64,000 nt of DNA, taken from the NCBI GenBank assembly GCA_964351395.1, contig CAYGOF010000005.1, forward strand, positions 268,615-332,614. Reading direction: 5' to 3'. Under the pieces are notes generated by a model that saw only the letters and a list, made by a program, of their open reading frames with translations, ran no database searches and was not told the DNA's origin. A program made the translations under genes and the position numbers. Positions 1 to 7,332 of this stretch are shown here, piece by piece (positions within the stretch are counted from its first letter, which is position 1; every line of letters begins with the position of its first letter). Source of the DNA: Imperialibacter sp964351395. GTDB lineage: Bacteria > Bacteroidota > Bacteroidia > Cytophagales > Cyclobacteriaceae.

Positions 1-339
1 TCTTGCCACCAACTCCTTTCTTATCTCCTTTATCTCGGCATTTTCGATATACTCCCCCATCGTGCTCATTGGCGTTTGACCAAATACACGTATTCTTTCA
101 GCAATTTCATCAATACGCAACCTGGCTTCATCGTACAACTCCTCGAACTTCTCATGGAGTTTAAAAAAGTCATTGCCTTTCACGTTCCAATGAAAGTTTC
201 TAAGCTTTTGATAATGAACATGGTAGTTGGCCAATAGCTGGTTTAGACCTTGGGTGATCTCTATTGTATCGAGGGCTGAAAAGCCTAGTTTTTTGAAGTT
301 TATATTTTTTGTAAACGCAGTTTTTTCTGTAACAATCAT
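1..339 (-). CDS. dps: Dps/ferritin-like DNA-protection protein, 5' part only
   Basis: Reading the minus strand from an ATG at 339 gives 113 uninterrupted codons running off the left edge, so the C-terminus lies outside the window. The protein carries the Dps ferroxidase signature: NYHVHYQKLRNFHWNVKG near residues 39-56, then KLHEKFEELYDEA, the His/Asp/Glu pattern of the inter-subunit di-iron site. The family forms 12-subunit cages that oxidise ferrous iron with peroxide and protect DNA in starved or stressed cells. It is divergent from an XRE regulator at 626, and the shared intergenic region holds a palindrome that could bind that regulator. The family call is firm; Dps versus another mini-ferritin cannot be settled without the C-terminus. 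Confidence 0.88.
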   Translation of the reverse strand, partial: MIVTEKTAFTKNINFKKLGFSALDTIEITQGLNQLLANYHVHYQKLRNFHWNVKGNDFFKLHEKFEELYDEARLRIDEIAERIRVFGQTPMSTMGEYIENAEIKEIRKELVAR

Positions 340-532
340 TTCTTTCCTCACTTTTATGGTTCATCAATTCATTTGAGTGTCAGGGCCAATTAGTCACTGA
401 CAATTCAATACCAGATTAGAAAAATGCTAGGGAAAAAATTGACTTGCAGAAGTGGATATTGGATTTATATATCTGTTAATTTGGTGTTTTGTAAATTTCA
501 TCACATTAATATTAACGATATTATGCGCTAAA

Positions 533-549
533 TGTTTAATATTTTTACA
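533..549. promoter_or_regulatory. Inverted repeat, candidate operator (distal site)
   Basis: The sequence TGTTTA-N5-TTTACA has the same 6-5-6 geometry as the perfect palindrome at 606-622 and differs from it in the left half-site. It lies in the divergent region between dps and the XRE gene. A role as an operator is inferred from symmetry and position only. Confidence 0.35.
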
Positions 550-605
550 AATACTTGGTGCAACCTGCTCCCGCCTACCAATATTTGCCGTCTTTTGAAG
601 CTAAA

Positions 606-622
606 TGTAAATATTTTTTACA
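606..622. promoter_or_regulatory. Perfect inverted repeat TGTAAA-N5-TTTACA, candidate XRE operator
   Basis: A perfect 6-5-6 palindrome ends three bases before the ATG of the XRE gene at 626. Such a position would let a repressor block transcription or translation start, as in autoregulation. Together with the related site at 533-549 it suggests two-site binding. This is inference; no binding data exist here. Confidence 0.45.
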
Positions 623-625
623 AAA

Positions 626-1156
626 ATGAAGTTTTTTGCTGACAACCTCAAGTTTTTAAGAAAGAAAGCTGGCCTCAGTCAGGAGCAGTTAGGGGAGAAG
701 ATCGCTCTCAACAGGGGAAATATTGCTAGTTATGAAAAGGGAACGGCTGAGCCAAAGCTTGAGAACGTGCTGAAAATTGTTCAGCTGTTTAATATTGACC
801 TCTCCGATCTACTTGAAAAAGATCTTGCTAACACGGCAGCTATCCAGGAAGAGTTAGAAAAAATAGGCATACCCAATGATAGGGCTCCCATTGCACCAGA
901 AGAAGCGACTGCTCATTTGAAAGCCGAACTCATCGACAACCGTATGCGTCTTGAACGGTTCATTGGTCAGTCGGATGATATGCAAAAGATACTGGAAGGG
1001 TTCAGGCAGTTCCATAAATTCAAAATGTCAAAGTCGGGCGAAATATCTAGAGATGTAAAAAATATTGCCGACGACTACGAAAACCTCCTTGAAGTAATGG
1101 ATGCTCTTTTGCTTTCTCATAAGGAGCTTATCAAGTTTCTGGATGAGTCGAAATAG
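626..1156 (+). CDS. XRE-family helix-turn-helix transcriptional regulator
   Basis: This 176-residue protein starts with a Cro/CI-type helix-turn-helix at about residues 6-60 (LRKKAGLSQEQLGEKI, then RGNIASYEKG as recognition region). Residues 90-176 are charged and predicted to be helical or coiled-coil; there is no S24 peptidase and no recognisable ligand domain. It is a single gene divergent from dps. A perfect palindrome directly before its ATG suggests autoregulation. The target genes are unknown; the neighbouring dps is the obvious candidate. The domain call is certain, the regulatory role inferred. Confidence 0.85.
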   Translation: MKFFADNLKFLRKKAGLSQEQLGEKIALNRGNIASYEKGTAEPKLENVLKIVQLFNIDLSDLLEKDLANTAAIQEELEKIGIPNDRAPIAPEEATAHLKAELIDNRMRLERFIGQSDDMQKILEGFRQFHKFKMSKSGEISRDVKNIADDYENLLEVMDALLLSHKELIKFLDESK

Positions 1157-1550
1157 TGCCCTACCGATACACAACCTTCTTTTGTTCACGTGATTTTAGC
1201 TTACCAGAAGCTGTCAAATTTTGTCACTCTCCTCTCCCAAGAGGAAATACAGTTTGTACTTCCCTCTGACCATAGCATTTAGCTGCTGGCTTTCAAGGTA
1301 TATCTAAACGGGAACTTTCACTTGCCTGGCAGTCGGCTTTGCTCTTCGGAAGTGTCATTTTGCTGACAGTTTCGCTCATTAGGCTAAACGTTCCCAGAAG
1401 AAACCTCGTTAGCGTTCTTAGGAATGAGTAACCTCCCTTGAACCGTTGTATATGATCAACTTGCACCTGATGTTCTGAGCCAAATAAACTTCCGAATTAA
1501 AGGGCACAACTGGATGAATATTTTGATTCGTTAAAATTTATGAATCAATC
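1157..1550. other. Intergenic stretch with no feature recognised
   Basis: Between the XRE gene and the sulfite reductase leader I see no convincing open frame, tRNA, known RNA or repeat. Stops occur in all frames and no hairpin followed by a T-run is obvious. Confidence 0.4.
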
Positions 1551-1582
1551 TTTGGATTTGTAATACTGCAACTTTAGCATTG
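1551..1582 (+). promoter_or_regulatory. Candidate promoter for the sulfite reductase leader
   Basis: TTTG at 1551-1554 is followed after 20 bases by TAGCATTG at 1575-1582, close to the Bacteroidota pattern TTTG-N19-21-TAnnTTTG with one mismatch in the -7 box. Transcription would start near 1589, giving a leader of about 240 bases that contains the small ORF at 1632 and the terminator at 1762. Confidence 0.4.
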
Positions 1583-1631
1583 TAAAATAATTCAAGTATG
1601 GTGATTTCTACAGCTACACAATTTTTAATCA

Positions 1632-1736
1632 ATGAGAAGGAGTACTCCTCTAAGAGGTGTGCGTGCTGGCATTGGTGTTGTACCTGTTAAGAAAGGCACT
1701 ATGATTAGAGTGGTAGTTACTCCCATCTTCCAGTAA
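1632..1736 (+). CDS. Small ORF (34 aa), possible leader peptide
   Basis: An ATG at 1632 opens 34 codons ending in TAA at 1734-1736. The product is basic and rich in Val, Thr, Arg and Gly (begins MRRSTPLRGVRAGIG, ends VVVTPIFQ), with no cysteine and no similarity that I recognise. It lies between a candidate promoter and an intrinsic terminator, the arrangement expected of a leader peptide in front of the sulfite reductase operon. Codons 20-22 contain GAAAGGC, which can pair with GCCTTTC in the terminator's left arm. It may be a regulatory leader, an independent small protein, or chance. Translation is not demonstrated. Confidence 0.45.
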   Translation: MRRSTPLRGVRAGIGVVPVKKGTMIRVVVTPIFQ

Positions 1737-1761
1737 AAGAAGACCATCTAAAAATATACGT

Positions 1762-1800
1762 AAGCCTTTCCTGTCGAAAAACGGAAGGGCTTTTTTGTTT
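1762..1800 (+). terminator. Intrinsic terminator between the small ORF and sulfite reductase
   Basis: The arm AAGCCTTTCC at 1762-1771 pairs with GGAAGGGCTT at 1783-1792 and is followed by TTTTGTTT. It ends about 30 bases before the next ATG, too close for a separate downstream promoter, so the operon is probably reached by read-through. That makes it a likely attenuator. Confidence 0.75.
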
Positions 1801-1803
1801 TTA

Positions 1804-1821
1804 CCCCCCCCCCCAAAAAAA
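1804..1821 (+). repeat. Homopolymer tract: about eleven C then seven A
   Basis: A run of about eleven C (1804-1814) followed by seven A lies just upstream of the sulfite reductase ATG at 1830. Such tracts are prone to slipped-strand length change and to assembly error. It is outside the coding frame, so any effect would be on leader structure or translation initiation. Confidence 0.7.
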
Positions 1822-1829
1822 TTTCAACC

Positions 1830-3953
1830 ATGCAAAGTTTTAGAAGCGAATTAGAGGATATCAACAATCCCATCATCGAAAAAGACATCGTTGACCTGGC
1901 GGACAAGATTGCGAAATTCAAGAACCTTCAAATTGATGAGGAAAAGTTTCGCAGCATTCGATTGGCCAGAGGCGTTTACGGACAACGGCAACAAGGCGTA
2001 CAAATGATCCGAATAAAGCTGCCTTATGGCAAAATAACGACGCAGCAGCTCATTCACATCGCTAACTTGTCGGATGAGTATGCTAGTGGCACCCTGCATG
2101 CCACTACCAGGCAGGATATACAGATTCATTACGTGAGCCTCGACAAAACGCCTGAGCTGTGGGCAAAGCTGGAAAAGGAAAAAATTACCTTAAGAGAGGC
2201 TTGTGGCAACACAGTAAGAAACATTACAGGTTCCGCCAAAGCTGGCATCGATCCAAAAGAACCCTTTGATGTGACACCCTATGCCCATGCCATGTTTGAG
2301 TATTTTCTTCGCAATCCTATTTGCCAGGAAATGGGTCGAAAGTTTAAAATTTCCTTCTCTTCTTCGAATGATGATTCCGCCTTTTCTTTTATCCACGACC
2401 TTGGCTTCATTGCAAAAATTAAGACGGTAGATGGAAAAGAAGTAAGAGGGTTCAAAGTGCTGATAGGTGGTGGCCTTGGCGCACAACCACAACTGGCTGA
2501 GGTAGCTTATGAGTTCCTTGAGGAAGATCAGATCATACCATTTACAGAATCAGTGCTGAGGGTATTTGACCGTTATGGGGAAAGAGCCAGGCGCACTAAA
2601 GCAAGAATGAAATTCCTGATGGCCGAAATTGGCTTGCAAGGACTACTTGATCTTGCCAGGGCCCAATATCCTGCACTAAAACACAAGACTTACAAAATAG
2701 ACACGAGCACTGTACAACAACCTGCGCCACAACCAGTCGAAAAAGTTTATCCAGAAGTTACTGTCGACAATGAAACTCGCTACCAATTGTGGCTACAAAC
2801 CAATGTATTTCCACAAAAGCAAGTAGGATTCTTTGCTATTGGCTTGAAAACGCAGCTTGGCAACTTATCGTCGGACAAAGCCAGGGCCCTGGCGGAAGTA
2901 GTTCGGGAATATGCGGCCGACGAACTGCGGATCACTGTGACCCAAGGGTATGTTCTCAAGTTTGTGAGAGAAGCTGCATTGCGAGGTTTGTATGTAGCTC
3001 TTGATAAACTCGGCCTTGCGAACCCTGGTTTTGAGTCGACGGCTGATGTGGCGGCCTGCCCGGGCACCGATACTTGTAATTTAGGGATTTCGAGCAGCTA
3101 CGGCATCGCCGTGGAACTTGAAAAGGTAATGGCAGAAGAATATCCTGATTTGGTTAGAAACACTGATATCAGTATAAAAATAAGCGGGTGCCCCAACTCT
3201 TGTGGCCAGCATGGTATCGCCGGAATTGGTTTCCACGGAAGCTCACAGAAAAAAGATGGCCTTGTGCTACCAGCACTTCAGGTATTACTTGGAGGTGGCG
3301 TAGATGCAGATGGCAATGGCCGAATTGCTAGTAAAGTGATTAAAATCCCAAGCAAAAGAGGGCCAGACGCTTTGCGGATTTTGCTAGCCGACTATGAGGA
3401 GAACGGGAATGATGGTGAATACTACAAAGATTATTTCGCCAGAAATGGTGATCGTTATTTCTATACCCTTTTGAAGCCCTTGACCATCCTCGACGACCTG
3501 GTTGATTCGGACTTTGTCGATTGGGGAGAAGAGGAAAACTTCAAGGTGGTTGCCGGAGTAGGTGAATGTGCCGGTGTGATTCTCGACCTGGTGGCTACAT
3601 TGCTTTACGACTCTGAAGAAAAACTAGAATGGGCGAAGGAAGCATTTGAAGAAGGCCGCTGGGCTGACTCCATCTATCATAGCTACAATGTATTTGTGAC
3701 GGCTGCAAAAGCCCTTTTGCTTGCAGAAGATGTAAAAAACAATACTCAAATGGCTATCATCAAAGACTTTGATCGCCTGTTTGTGGAAAGCGGTCAGTTC
3801 TCGTTTGAAGAGGGGAGCTTCGAAGCCCATGCCACGAAAGTAAGCCGAAATGAACCCACCGAAGGGTTCGCAAGCAAATTCAGAGATGAAGCGGCAGCAT
3901 TTATCGAACAAGTAAAAGCAGTTCGAACCAAGCAACTCATCTCTTCCAATTGA
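1830..3953 (+). CDS. Siroheme-dependent sulfite reductase with C-terminal HEPN domain
   Basis: This 707-residue enzyme has the duplicated ferredoxin-like/NIR-SIR architecture of assimilatory sulfite and nitrite reductases: ferredoxin-like halves near residues 55-120 and 320-390, and siroheme/4Fe-4S halves near 130-270 and 400-550. The cluster ligands are Cys410, Cys416, Cys454 and Cys458 (CPGTDTC and CPNSC), the canonical spacing. From about residue 575 a helical tail (GRWADSIYHSYNVFVTAAKALL) resembles a HEPN domain, an extension known in Bacteroidota enzymes. Two siroheme-synthesis genes follow immediately, which supports the call and suggests coordinated supply of cofactor. Sulfite is the likelier substrate than nitrite, but the sequence alone does not prove this. 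Regulation probably acts through the leader terminator upstream. Confidence 0.9.
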   Translation: MQSFRSELEDINNPIIEKDIVDLADKIAKFKNLQIDEEKFRSIRLARGVYGQRQQGVQMIRIKLPYGKITTQQLIHIANLSDEYASGTLHATTRQDIQIHYVSLDKTPELWAKLEKEKITLREACGNTVRNITGSAKAGIDPKEPFDVTPYAHAMFEYFLRNPICQEMGRKFKISFSSSNDDSAFSFIHDLGFIAKIKTVDGKEVRGFKVLIGGGLGAQPQLAEVAYEFLEEDQIIPFTESVLRVFDRYGERARRTKARMKFLMAEIGLQGLLDLARAQYPALKHKTYKIDTSTVQQPAPQPVEKVYPEVTVDNETRYQLWLQTNVFPQKQVGFFAIGLKTQLGNLSSDKARALAEVVREYAADELRITVTQGYVLKFVREAALRGLYVALDKLGLANPGFESTADVAACPGTDTCNLGISSSYGIAVELEKVMAEEYPDLVRNTDISIKISGCPNSCGQHGIAGIGFHGSSQKKDGLVLPALQVLLGGGVDADGNGRIASKVIKIPSKRGPDALRILLADYEENGNDGEYYKDYFARNGDRYFYTLLKPLTILDDLVDSDFVDWGEEENFKVVAGVGECAGVILDLVATLLYDSEEKLEWAKEAFEEGRWADSIYHSYNVFVTAAKALLLAEDVKNNTQMAIIKDFDRLFVESGQFSFEEGSFEAHATKVSRNEPTEGFASKFRDEAAAFIEQVKAVRTKQLISSN

Positions 3954-3973
3954 CTTCTTTAACAGCTATTGAA

Positions 3974-4756
3974 ATGACTACAAATATTAACAACATACCA
4001 AGAGTTTCATTGGTGGGCGCCGGACCGGGCGACCCGGAACTTATCACCCTTAAAGGTGTTAGAGCATTGCAAAATGCAGACGCCGTGCTTTACGACGCCC
4101 TGGTCAATGAGGAACTACTTGACCACGTTCCACAGAATGCCGTGAGGTTATTTGTAGGTAAGAGAGCAGGTAGGCACAGTTACAAACAAGAAGAAATTAA
4201 CAAACTTATTGTCGAACACGCCTTCAATTACGGGCATGTCGTAAGGTTGAAAGGCGGTGATCCATTTATCTTCGGTCGTGGTCAGGAAGAAATGGACCAT
4301 GTAAAAAGTTTCGGCATTGGTGTTGAGGTCATACCAGGCATCAGCAGCTCCCATTCAGTGCCAGCACTCAATAATATTCCCTTGACCGCACGAGGAATGA
4401 GTGATAGCTTTTGGGTAATCACCGGTACAACGAGTGGTGGAAAGGTCTCTAATGACCTATATTATGCTGCTCAATCAAATGCTACTGTGATCATCCTTAT
4501 GGGTATGACAAAGCTGAAAGAAATCACAAAAATATTTTCCAGGCACGAGAAACAAGACATTCCGGTAGCCATCATCCAAAATGGCTCCCTGCCCAACCAA
4601 AAAATGGGCATCGGTACAGTAGCCACCATTGCTGAAATTGCCCAACAAAAGAAATTGGGCAGCCCAGCAATTATTGTCATTGGCGAAGTAGTTAAAGTGG
4701 CCGAACAAGAAGAATTTATGGCCACGGTGATGGAACAGTTGCAAGCGAAAATATGA
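3974..4756 (+). CDS. cobA: Uroporphyrinogen-III C-methyltransferase (SUMT)
   Basis: The protein methylates uroporphyrinogen III twice with S-adenosylmethionine to give precorrin-2, the first committed step to siroheme. Family motifs are VSLVGAGPGDPELITLKG at the N-terminus, LKGGDPFIFGRGQEE in the middle and VIPGISSSHSVPAL. The length of 260 residues is normal for a stand-alone SUMT. The ATG at 3974 is preferred because the conserved domain begins a few residues later; an upstream in-frame TTG at 3950 overlaps the sulfite reductase stop codon and is possible. Its end overlaps the next start (ATGA), so the two are translationally coupled. Confidence 0.93.
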   Translation: MTTNINNIPRVSLVGAGPGDPELITLKGVRALQNADAVLYDALVNEELLDHVPQNAVRLFVGKRAGRHSYKQEEINKLIVEHAFNYGHVVRLKGGDPFIFGRGQEEMDHVKSFGIGVEVIPGISSSHSVPALNNIPLTARGMSDSFWVITGTTSGGKVSNDLYYAAQSNATVIILMGMTKLKEITKIFSRHEKQDIPVAIIQNGSLPNQKMGIGTVATIAEIAQQKKLGSPAIIVIGEVVKVAEQEEFMATVMEQLQAKI

Positions 4757-5346
4757 GCCAAAACACACTCTTTCCGGTTTTCCTTAAGCTAGAAAACTTT
4801 AATACCCTGCTTGTAGGTGGTGGCAATGTTGGTTTAGAAAAACTAACAGCATTGCTGGTCAACAATCCCCTGGCAAAGGTAACAGTAGTGGCGGATCGCT
4901 ACCTGCCAGAAACAGAAAAGCTAGCCAAAAGCTCCCCCAATGTGGTGCTGGCCTACCGAAAGTTTGAATGGGACGATCTGCACAACAAACAACTTATCAT
5001 CCTTGCAACCGACAATATTGAACTGCACAAGGAAATCAAAATTAAATCTACAGCCTTGGGAATTCTCACCAATGTGGCTGACACGCCAGCCTTGTGCGAT
5101 TTCTACTTAGGATCAATCGTTAGAAAAGGAGACCTCAAAATAGCTATTTCAACCAACGGAAAATCGCCCACCCTGGCCAAACGCATGCGGCAGTACCTGG
5201 AAGAGGCCATCCCAGACAGCATGCAATCGTTATTAGATAACATGAAGACCTTTCGGGACAGACTCAAAGGCGACTTCTCCACCAAGCTGGAAGTACTGAA
5301 CGACCTTACCTCTTCTATGATTGAGAAAGAAAAGAAGGATACTTAA
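4753..5346 (+). CDS. Precorrin-2 dehydrogenase / sirohydrochlorin ferrochelatase (Met8/CysG N-domain type)
   Basis: At 197 residues this matches the stand-alone version of the N-terminal CysG domain. It has an NAD-binding Rossmann start (LLVGGGNVGLEKLTALL, residues 19-35) and the CDFYLGSIVRKGDLKIAISTNGKSP block typical of SirC/Met8 proteins, seen as CDFYLGSIV and ISTNGKSPTLAKRMR. It oxidises precorrin-2 to sirohydrochlorin; whether it also inserts iron, as Met8 does, cannot be told. The start overlaps the SUMT stop by four bases. With its neighbours it supplies siroheme to the sulfite reductase. Confidence 0.88.
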   Translation: MSQNTLFPVFLKLENFNTLLVGGGNVGLEKLTALLVNNPLAKVTVVADRYLPETEKLAKSSPNVVLAYRKFEWDDLHNKQLIILATDNIELHKEIKIKSTALGILTNVADTPALCDFYLGSIVRKGDLKIAISTNGKSPTLAKRMRQYLEEAIPDSMQSLLDNMKTFRDRLKGDFSTKLEVLNDLTSSMIEKEKKDT

Positions 5347-5441
5347 GATCCCTTCACGCTTAAAACACCTCTTTTAGTTAAAGAACGGTAGCGTTTGGAA
5401 AAAGAACTCTCAACGGTGGGGCCTTTCGTTTTTTGCTTTCA

Positions 5442-5483
5442 ATTCGATCGGTTCTGATCGTGTGTGAAGACACACACGAAAAC
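5442..5483 (+). repeat. REP-like element, type A copy 1
   Basis: This 42-base unit ends in the hairpin GTGTGTGAAGACACACAC plus GAAAAC and matches the copy at 5726-5767 at 40 of 42 positions. Inside it CGATC and GATCG form a second inverted pair. It is enclosed by a perfect 11-base inverted repeat (CCTTTCGTTTT at 5422-5432 and AAAACGAAAGG at 5479-5489). Confidence 0.8.
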
Positions 5484-5491
5484 GAAAGGTT

Positions 5492-5520
5492 GTGATGGTG
5501 TGAGGACACACACATAAACC
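5492..5520 (+). repeat. Degenerate REP-like element
   Basis: GTGATGGTGTGAGGACACAC followed by ACATAAACC keeps the hairpin and centre of the type A repeat but has diverged in the flanks. Two further, still weaker traces starting TGATCG follow near 5535 and 5575. Confidence 0.5.
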
Positions 5521-5623
5521 ATAAAAATAGAGGATGATCGTCAGTGGTCCACACAACTAAACCATGAAGACGGATGATCGCCGTGTGCAAAAAAAAGGAC
5601 AGGAAATATCAATTGTTTTCACC

Positions 5624-5673
5624 AATGTTTCTGTGTGTGTCTTCACACACTTTTACTTTGAAAAATCACTTAC
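5624..5673 (-). repeat. REP-like element, type B (inverted orientation) copy 1
   Basis: A 50-base unit built around TGTGTGTGTCTTCACACACT and ending AAAAATCACTTAC. It matches 5831-5880 with about five differences. The hairpin centre GTCTTC is the reverse complement of the type A centre, so A and B form head-to-head pairs as in BIMEs. Confidence 0.78.
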
Positions 5674-5725
5674 CAATGCATGGAAGAATAAACTCTAAAA
5701 CCACCCTCCTCTAAGTATATTTCCT

Positions 5726-5767
5726 ATTCGATCGATGCTGATCGTGTGTGAAGACACACACGAAAAC
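5726..5767 (+). repeat. REP-like element, type A copy 2
   Basis: Second copy of the type A unit, differing from 5442-5483 at only two of 42 positions. With 5831-5880 it forms a second A-B pair. A decayed third type A-like sequence (GAGTGTAAAGACAGGCACG) follows near 5792. Confidence 0.8.
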
Positions 5768-5830
5768 TGACTTTTAATACAGGTCATGGCCGAGTGTAAA
5801 GACAGGCACGAAAACCGAATCGATCATAAA

Positions 5831-5880
5831 AATGTTTCTGTGTGTGTCTTCACACACTACTGCTATGAAAAATCACTTGC
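5831..5880 (-). repeat. REP-like element, type B copy 2
   Basis: Second copy of the type B unit, with the same hairpin and AAAAATCACTTGC tail as 5624-5673. It lies 65 bases from the 3' end of the RAYT gene. Confidence 0.78.
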
Positions 5881-5945
5881 AGGGCCAGAAGGCAAATAAA
5901 CTAAACCAACCCCTCTAAGAAACACAATCCAATAACCCAAACCAT

Positions 5946-6467
5946 TTAGATCCGGTCGCAGATATGGGTAAGAATACCAAATTCATCGATTCCGGTTTCA
6001 TAAAATGATGCCGATGAGTACTTGTAATCCTCTGGTGCTTCGGCGAGTTGCCACCTTTCTTGCAAAGGATTGGTGTGGATATAAGTCAGCTTTTGATAGA
6101 TGAATTTATTGGAATATAAGTGGATTGGAAGCGAATCACTTCGCCAAATATTATAAGACCTATCAACTGACTGAACCTTGAAGTCAACAAGGCGTTCGGG
6201 TGTGTTAGTTTTGACTTCTTTCAAAATGCTGTGGCCGGTGAATTTCATGAAGCTGGCATGGGGCGATTCCTTCCCATTTAATTTCACCACTTCCCAAATT
6301 ATATGGAAATGATTTGGCATGATTACGAACCCGTACACGACAATCTTACCATTCTGAACAAGAAAACGTAGACTATCAATTATTATATCTTTGAACTTGT
6401 CGTTCAAAAGAAGAGGGTTCCAGTCTTTAATGGCTACTGTGTAAAAGTAAATATTTTCGAGCTCCAC
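5946..6467 (-). CDS. REP-associated tyrosine transposase (RAYT, TnpA-REP / IS200-like Y1)
   Basis: The 173-residue protein has the Y1 transposase HUH motif (VIMPNHFHIIWEV, about residues 49-61) and the RAYT C-terminal block YIHTNPLQERW...PEDYKYSS, whose first tyrosine is the likely catalytic residue. RAYTs are single-copy, domesticated-looking relatives of IS200 transposases that cut and move REP hairpins. Here both flanks carry palindromic repeats of one family, which supports the assignment. The ORF is intact and of normal length, so it may be active. It is not part of an operon. Confidence 0.9.
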   Translation of the reverse strand: MELENIYFYTVAIKDWNPLLLNDKFKDIIIDSLRFLVQNGKIVVYGFVIMPNHFHIIWEVVKLNGKESPHASFMKFTGHSILKEVKTNTPERLVDFKVQSVDRSYNIWRSDSLPIHLYSNKFIYQKLTYIHTNPLQERWQLAEAPEDYKYSSASFYETGIDEFGILTHICDRI

Positions 6468-6536
6468 GGACTAGCATTTAGTCTTTTGTGAGTGTGTAGA
6501 GGCACCGAAATCGATTTTTACTAACATCGAAATCTG

Positions 6537-6566
6537 TGCATGTGTGTGAAGACAAACACGGAAACC
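6537..6566 (+). repeat. REP-like element on the far side of the RAYT gene
   Basis: ATGTGTGTGAAGACAAACAC followed by GGAAACC keeps the type A centre and tail with an imperfect stem. Another decayed copy (GGTGAAGACACAGAAAC) follows at about 6582-6598. Together with the repeats at 5442-5880 they bracket the transposase. Confidence 0.6.
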
Positions 6567-6624
6567 AACGGTCATGTTAGTAGGTGAAGACACAGAAACA
6601 GGTTTAATTTAAAAAATAGACGTT

Positions 6625-6648
6625 CCAGTGTGAGTTGCCCCACACTGG
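6625..6648 (-). terminator. Hairpin 3' of the 2H-like gene
   Basis: CCAGTGTG and CACACTGG form a perfect 8-base stem with an 8-base loop. It lies 40 bases beyond the stop of the minus-strand gene at 6688 but has no strong T-run, so termination is only a guess. Its loop differs from the REP hairpins. Confidence 0.35.
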
Positions 6649-6687
6649 TACTAGCACAAATTGATCATTATTCTAATTCTTCGGCAT

Positions 6688-7314
6688 TTAAAAGCCCAAG
6701 GTCATTTGCCCTGTTGCAGCAGGTAAGGATAACTTTTGGGTCACATCTATGGCTTGTTTCCTGTTTTTAGAAAACGCTGCCCTGGTCATAAGTTTATTCT
6801 GTCCTCTTCCCACATACTTAAGCAGTACCGCATTTTCAACACTGAATTCCTGGCGATATTTCTCCGTTGCAAACACTCCATAAAGTGAAGCGAACGCCTT
6901 ATTATCAAAGCCTGAACCAATAGTTAGATTAGGTTTCTCTTGGATACCTTCATTGCTAACTGTCACGCCCATTTCCTCAAGAGCAGAAAGAAAGCAGATA
7001 TAAAAAATCTGGTTCAGGTAATTCACTTCCTCTGCATTGTCCACCTTTAAAAAGATGGTTTTGCTCTGTGTATAGTGTGAAAAACCGTTGAGACCTATTT
7101 TGAAGCTGGCTACTTGAGTAGCTGCCTTTCTTATTGCCTTTATCACTGATGGTTCATCCTGTTCATCTGCTTCAAACGAAAACATAGAAATGTGGGGATC
7201 AGAACTAATAAATTTGAATTTGCCGACTCTCTGATGAACATACTGCCTGCACTGGCGCACATACATAGAGACTAACTGAGATGGCTGGAGCTGAACTTTA
7301 TAAAACATTTTCAT
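6688..7314 (-). CDS. 2H-phosphoesterase-like protein (2'-5' RNA ligase family), paralogue A
   Basis: This 208-residue protein resembles the 2'-5' RNA ligase/2H fold and is a clear paralogue of the gene at 55855 (shared YKVQ, PSQ, LNGFS, YLKV/FLKV, IGSGF and KAF blocks). The first catalytic motif survives as PHISMF (His41), but the second reads PNLTIGSGF with Asn129 where His is expected, so normal 2H catalysis is doubtful. The C-terminus ends GQMTLGF, close to the clamp-binding-like QMTLF of the paralogue. I chose the ATG at 7314 because upstream sequence is the promoter shared with the paralogue and the aligned proteins start here. A longer TTG start at 7362 is unlikely. Function unknown; DNA-damage context is inferred from the paralogue. 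Confidence 0.75.
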   Translation of the reverse strand: MKMFYKVQLQPSQLVSMYVRQCRQYVHQRVGKFKFISSDPHISMFSFEADEQDEPSVIKAIRKAATQVASFKIGLNGFSHYTQSKTIFLKVDNAEEVNYLNQIFYICFLSALEEMGVTVSNEGIQEKPNLTIGSGFDNKAFASLYGVFATEKYRQEFSVENAVLLKYVGRGQNKLMTRAAFSKNRKQAIDVTQKLSLPAATGQMTLGF

Positions 7315-7332
7315 GACGGTAGTATTTACTAT

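Noticed and set aside
1157..1550. A known riboswitch or structural RNA in the long gap before the sulfite reductase leader
   Set aside because: I could not match any conserved SAM, cobalamin or other riboswitch core by eye; a covariance search would be needed.
5442..5880. CRISPR array as explanation of the repeats
   Set aside because: The units are palindromic, in two orientations, unevenly spaced, without unique spacers of constant length or cas genes; a RAYT lies beside them.
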